64,000 nt of DNA, taken from contig BDSL01000004.1 in the NCBI GenBank assembly GCA_003116995.1, positions 868,001 to 932,000 on the forward strand. The letters run 5' to 3'. The notes beneath the pieces were generated by a model. It made no database searches and was not told the origin of the DNA. It saw only the letters and a program-made list of their open reading frames with translations. The position numbers and the translations under genes are program-made. The DNA is from Yamagishiella unicocca (Eukaryota > Chlorophyta > Chlorophyceae > Chlamydomonadales > Volvocaceae). Positions 60,754 through 64,000 of this stretch are shown in pieces; the stretch's first letter is position 1; the number at the start of each line of letters is the position of its first letter.

Positions 60754-63179
60754 ATGTCGACGGATTGCAACAGCATTTCACCATACATATCGTGCTTTGT
60801 TCATATGGATAACTCCGGTACCGTTGCGCGTGACCTCAGTTGCGTCTCTGGTACGCGCATCGTCAGCCAGTTACGTGCCGAAGAGGAGTGGATTCGCACG
60901 CCGTGTATCCTCGGAGTAGGTAAGGTGTCTCTTACAAGACGCAAATCTGTGGAGGTGGCGCCTTTATCCGCGCCTTTGTTGTGATACTGTAAGTCCAGCA
61001 GTTGGCCGCTGTCTATCCGCACACAGATGAGGCGGGCCGCGGCCCTGTCCTGGGGCCTATGGTCTATGCGAGCGCGTTCTGTCCCTTAAGCTCCGACATA
61101 ACCGGCAGGTGGGTCACATACAGGACGACCCCGGCAGGTGGGGACATGGACAGTGTGTTCTTGCCATCCGTGCGCGGGCACCGCTGAGGGTTGAAGCACC
61201 CTTTGCTCGCGCACTGCACCTGTGGCTTGCCGATCGTTGTCCTGCTGTCGCTTGTTGGACTGTTGTCCGCTGGCATCCTTTCCAGTGTCGTATCCGCCCC
61301 TTGCCTAGTAACTCTGAGGACGGGCACCCATGCTCTGAGTGGTGATGGTCTAATGCTCGATGCTACAGAGGCTATGCCGACTCCAAGACGCTCACACATG
61401 AGTCCCGCGAGAAGCTCTTTCGAGCCATTGACGCAGACAAGGGCGTGGGTTGGGTGGCCCACATCATGTCTGCGCAGCATATCAGCCACCACATGCTGGG
61501 GAGGTGGGTAGATACGTTGTGCTACGGAAACGAGCATAGCGGCATGAGGAAGATGTGCTCAGGCAAAGGACAGTTGGAGCTGCCGTACACGTCGGACGCT
61601 GTTGAGATGCCCATTTGCTTTGTTCTCCCGGTGGGCATCCCAGCAACTTGTAATGCCGTTAGAACGCCAAGTTAGGCCGTAGATGCACTCGTAAATACCC
61701 TGTCATATGCTACTTGCCTGGCGTTCAGCGGTCTCCAGTGCACTTCACATGGTTCTTGTATGTTCGGTGCTCCACAACTGAGTGCGCAAGAATCCAGCAT
61801 CTTCTTGTGTTCCCACGACAAACACAGGGAAAAGGTCAGCCTGAACGCCCTGGCTTTCGATGCCACCTGTGACGTCATACGCGTAGCACTTGAGGCGGGA
61901 GCAAACGTGAAGCAGGTGCGGGAGTGCGCGCGTTGTTGGGATAGTAGCTGTACACCGCCAACTATGTACGGCCTTCATTGTCAATAACATGGCCATTTCG
62001 TCGAGTTCGTGCCACCAGACGACATGCTAACATTCGTGCCACCAGACGATATGCTAACATTCGTGATTCCTTGGACTCTTGCCAATGACTCCCTCGCCGA
62101 TCTTGCCCGTGTTGCCATGCCCCTGGTTGAATGCACGTATACGTTCGGCACTGGCAGATATATGTCGACACTGTGGGCGACCCGGACCGCCACCGCGAAC
62201 GGCTGAGTCGCGCCTTTCCCGACATCGAGTTTACTGTCTGTCCCAAGGCCGACTCGCTGTAAGGCGTGGTACTGTACAGCCATGTGTGAGGGGTTTGGCA
62301 AGGAGACACGGTTACACGACATAGGAGACGAGAGGCCAGAAACGTGCGAGGGAGATGCGCGAAGGCATGCGCTGCGTTCTTCGTTGCCTTTCTGAACTGC
62401 TGCAACTTGCAATGTGGCCTCATTGCTCAGGTACCCCGTGGTGAGCGCAGCCAGCATTGTCGCCAAGGTGCTGCGCGACAGGGCGCTGACCGAGTGCCAG
62501 AAGGTGGGGAGTGGCACGCCCCTAATTGTGATAACGGTTTCGACGGAGGGGCCGGTCCTCTAGTCCCGCCGCCCACCGCGCAGAATAATCCACGCGGCCA
62601 TGCCAGCCTGCCAATATTTACATCTCCCCGTCACGTGGTGATGTGACATGTGTCCCACATGCTGTGAACCGCATCGCCGTCAGAGCCTGGGACTGCAAGG
62701 CGAGGTGGGCACGGGGTACCCAGGCGACGCGGCGACGGTGACCTGGCTGAAGGAGCATGTGCACCCTGTCTTTGGATTCCCGCCGCTGGTGCGCCACAGC
62801 TGGGAGACGTGCGCCAGGTACGCCGACCGTGCTGCGAGCCTGTAATGCGCGACTGAAGCCCCCATACCAACTTATGTTCTTATCTGTGCATGACGCTGCG
62901 GTTGAGAACGTGTCCTTCGTCGGGAACGATGGGGTAAAGCTCTTGACATAGAGAGGTGACGGCGTCGTAAACTGATGCAGGATGTTGGAGCCTCCTGAAG
63001 CGGTGACAATGAAGTTCGAAGCGGATGAGGGTGCGGACGGCGGCGGCGCGGGCGGCCCTGCCCAGCAGCGCCTCAACTTCGCGCGGCCTGGCGGAGCTGG
63101 CTTGGTAGAAACCAGCGGTCTGGGCCGCCACACATTCTTCCGGACCCGGAAGTTGCAGCGCATAACTGAGGCGTTTTAG
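60754..63179 (+). CDS. RNASEH2A: Ribonuclease H2 catalytic subunit A, 8 exons
   Basis: Exons: 60754-60919, 61027-61108, 61369-61503, 61828-61915, 62158-62258, 62431-62503, 62684-62817, 62981-63179. They sum to 978 nt, 325 aa (human 299). The eukaryotic RNase HII catalytic set is complete. [14 protein letters not shown] gives D56 and E57, VDTVGDP gives D161, and [17 protein letters not shown] gives D189. Y227 in GTGYPGD corresponds to the Tyr that senses the ribose 2'-[22 protein letters not shown] is the family's C-terminal core. The enzyme cuts RNA of RNA:DNA hybrids and removes single ribonucleotides from DNA; in eukaryotes it works with subunits B and C, which are not in this window. The loop between exons 6 and 7 is about six residues shorter than in human, so the exon 7 acceptor is slightly uncertain. 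Another in-frame ATG lies at 60802. Confidence 0.94.
62007..62060 (+). repeat. Two tandem copies of a 27-bp unit in RNase H2A intron 4
   Basis: The unit TTCGTGCCACCAGACGACAT followed by GCTAACA occurs twice with one C/T difference. Confidence 0.9.
62296..62332 (+). repeat. Module-B-like core in RNase H2A intron 5
   Basis: GAGACACGGTTACACGACAT followed by AGGAGACGAG resembles the module B core (GGTTACACGAC) seen in FAP47 and GLOD4 introns. It lacks the flanking GCTGGCGCAT part, so the match is partial. Confidence 0.5.
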
Positions 63180-64000
63180 GCGGACTGTCCGATGTTGAGG
63201 TCCATGTGTTGTCCAAATCGTGTAGCCACGCGCACCCGCTGTGCAAACGAACAGCAGTCTCATAAGCTACCGGTGGGACGCGTCAGGTAGTTCGAGCCGG
63301 ACGTGTCAAGGGACCGAATGCGGATCATCAGCTCAGTCCCCATCAGATCATTGGCTAGGTCCCCATCGACGGCATCCCTGAGGGTATACGTCAGTAAGCC
63401 AGGCAGGACGTGGCTTGGATTGAGCAATTATTTTTCAGTTGTAGTGTCACGGCTCTTGCTCGCCCCTAATTTCGTGCCGTATTCCGACAGTGGGATCCGA
63501 ATCGTTTACAGTCGACAGCACTTGCAGCCACGGCCATTTTAGCATGACTAGAAGCGAGTTGGCGTCTCTCCCAAATGCATGTACGCGGGTGTTGGTCCAA
63601 AGCTCCGCGCCCAGTCCAGAATTTTATCAATCCTGAGCGTACTCGCTGCTGCGAATCCATGTTAGGCTACGCGCTAATGTTATCATGCATCACTCACGCT
63701 GCGCATTAGCCCCATGACGAGGGGCCGACAGACATTCCTGCTTAGTTAAATCAGTTAGTGCATGTCTTTCAGTCGCTGCATTCCACTCAGTCCTGCTACA
63801 TGTGCGCGTGAACCGCTCACAACAACGTCAACCAGTGTAGTCCCCGTGACTACTTCTGGCGTAAACCTCACATGGCATATCCCTACATTCGTCCCTCACT
63901 GCTTGCCATTCGACTGATTCTACCCATGCTGCGAAGCAAAGCGCTGTCAGCTTTGCCCTTCAAATCCATCAGCAACGAAGCGCGATTTCCCCAGCGCAAC
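63180..64000. other. Downstream flank without a recognised gene
   Basis: This follows the RNase H2A stop and should start with its 3' UTR. No TGTAA was found on the plus strand to the window end. Open frames are short and unrecognised. The composition is less GC-rich than the genes. It may include the promoter or UTR of a gene beyond the window. Confidence 0.5.

Overview
The window is nuclear DNA from a flagellated chlorophycean green alga, most likely a volvocine (Chlamydomonas/Volvox-like) species. It is GC-rich and very intron-dense, with short exons, G/C-biased third positions, long C/G-rich minisatellites in introns, TGTAA motifs downstream of several stops, and two axoneme genes. No prokaryotic, viral or organellar genes, CRISPR arrays or intact transposons were seen.

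Nine protein genes were reconstructed exon by exon, and every spliced frame closes from ATG to stop. They are: FAP47/CFAP47 (minus, 44 coding exons, 2921 aa); GLOD4 (plus, 342 aa); a glycerophosphodiester phosphodiesterase-family protein (plus, 469 aa); a LYAR-type nucleolar zinc-finger protein with a Nopp140-like middle (minus, 730 aa); a PfkB pseudouridine-kinase-like protein (plus, 526 aa); ribosomal protein eL14 (minus, 133 aa); CCDC39/FAP59 (plus, 936 aa); PP4 regulatory subunit 3 (minus, 960 aa); and RNase H2 subunit A (plus, 325 aa).

Layout: 1-1155 has no recognised gene beyond the FAP47 3' end. FAP47 fills 1156-24781. From there the genes form four head-to-head pairs with 268-341 bp between start codons: FAP47/GLOD4, LYAR/PfkB kinase, eL14/CCDC39 and PP4R3/RNase H2A. 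The GDPD gene is the only one outside a pair. Convergent gaps at 32067-32929, 41166-42302 and 51625-53266 hold 3' UTRs and little else.

Functionally the window mixes motility (FAP47 of the central apparatus, CCDC39 of the 96-nm axonemal ruler), ribosome production (eL14, LYAR-like), nucleoside and phosphodiester metabolism, a PP4 phosphatase subunit and RNA:DNA hybrid removal. This is ordinary eukaryotic gene order, not an operon.

The most unusual feature is a family of short interspersed sequences confined to non-coding parts of these genes and recurring in at least six of them. The best-preserved parts (modules A and B, in constant order A-B) often lie within about 30 bp of a splice site, with module A oriented by which splice site it adjoins. 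One copy is flanked by a perfect 24-bp direct repeat that duplicates a 3' splice site. This resembles introner-like or MITE-like elements and is the main candidate for something undescribed.
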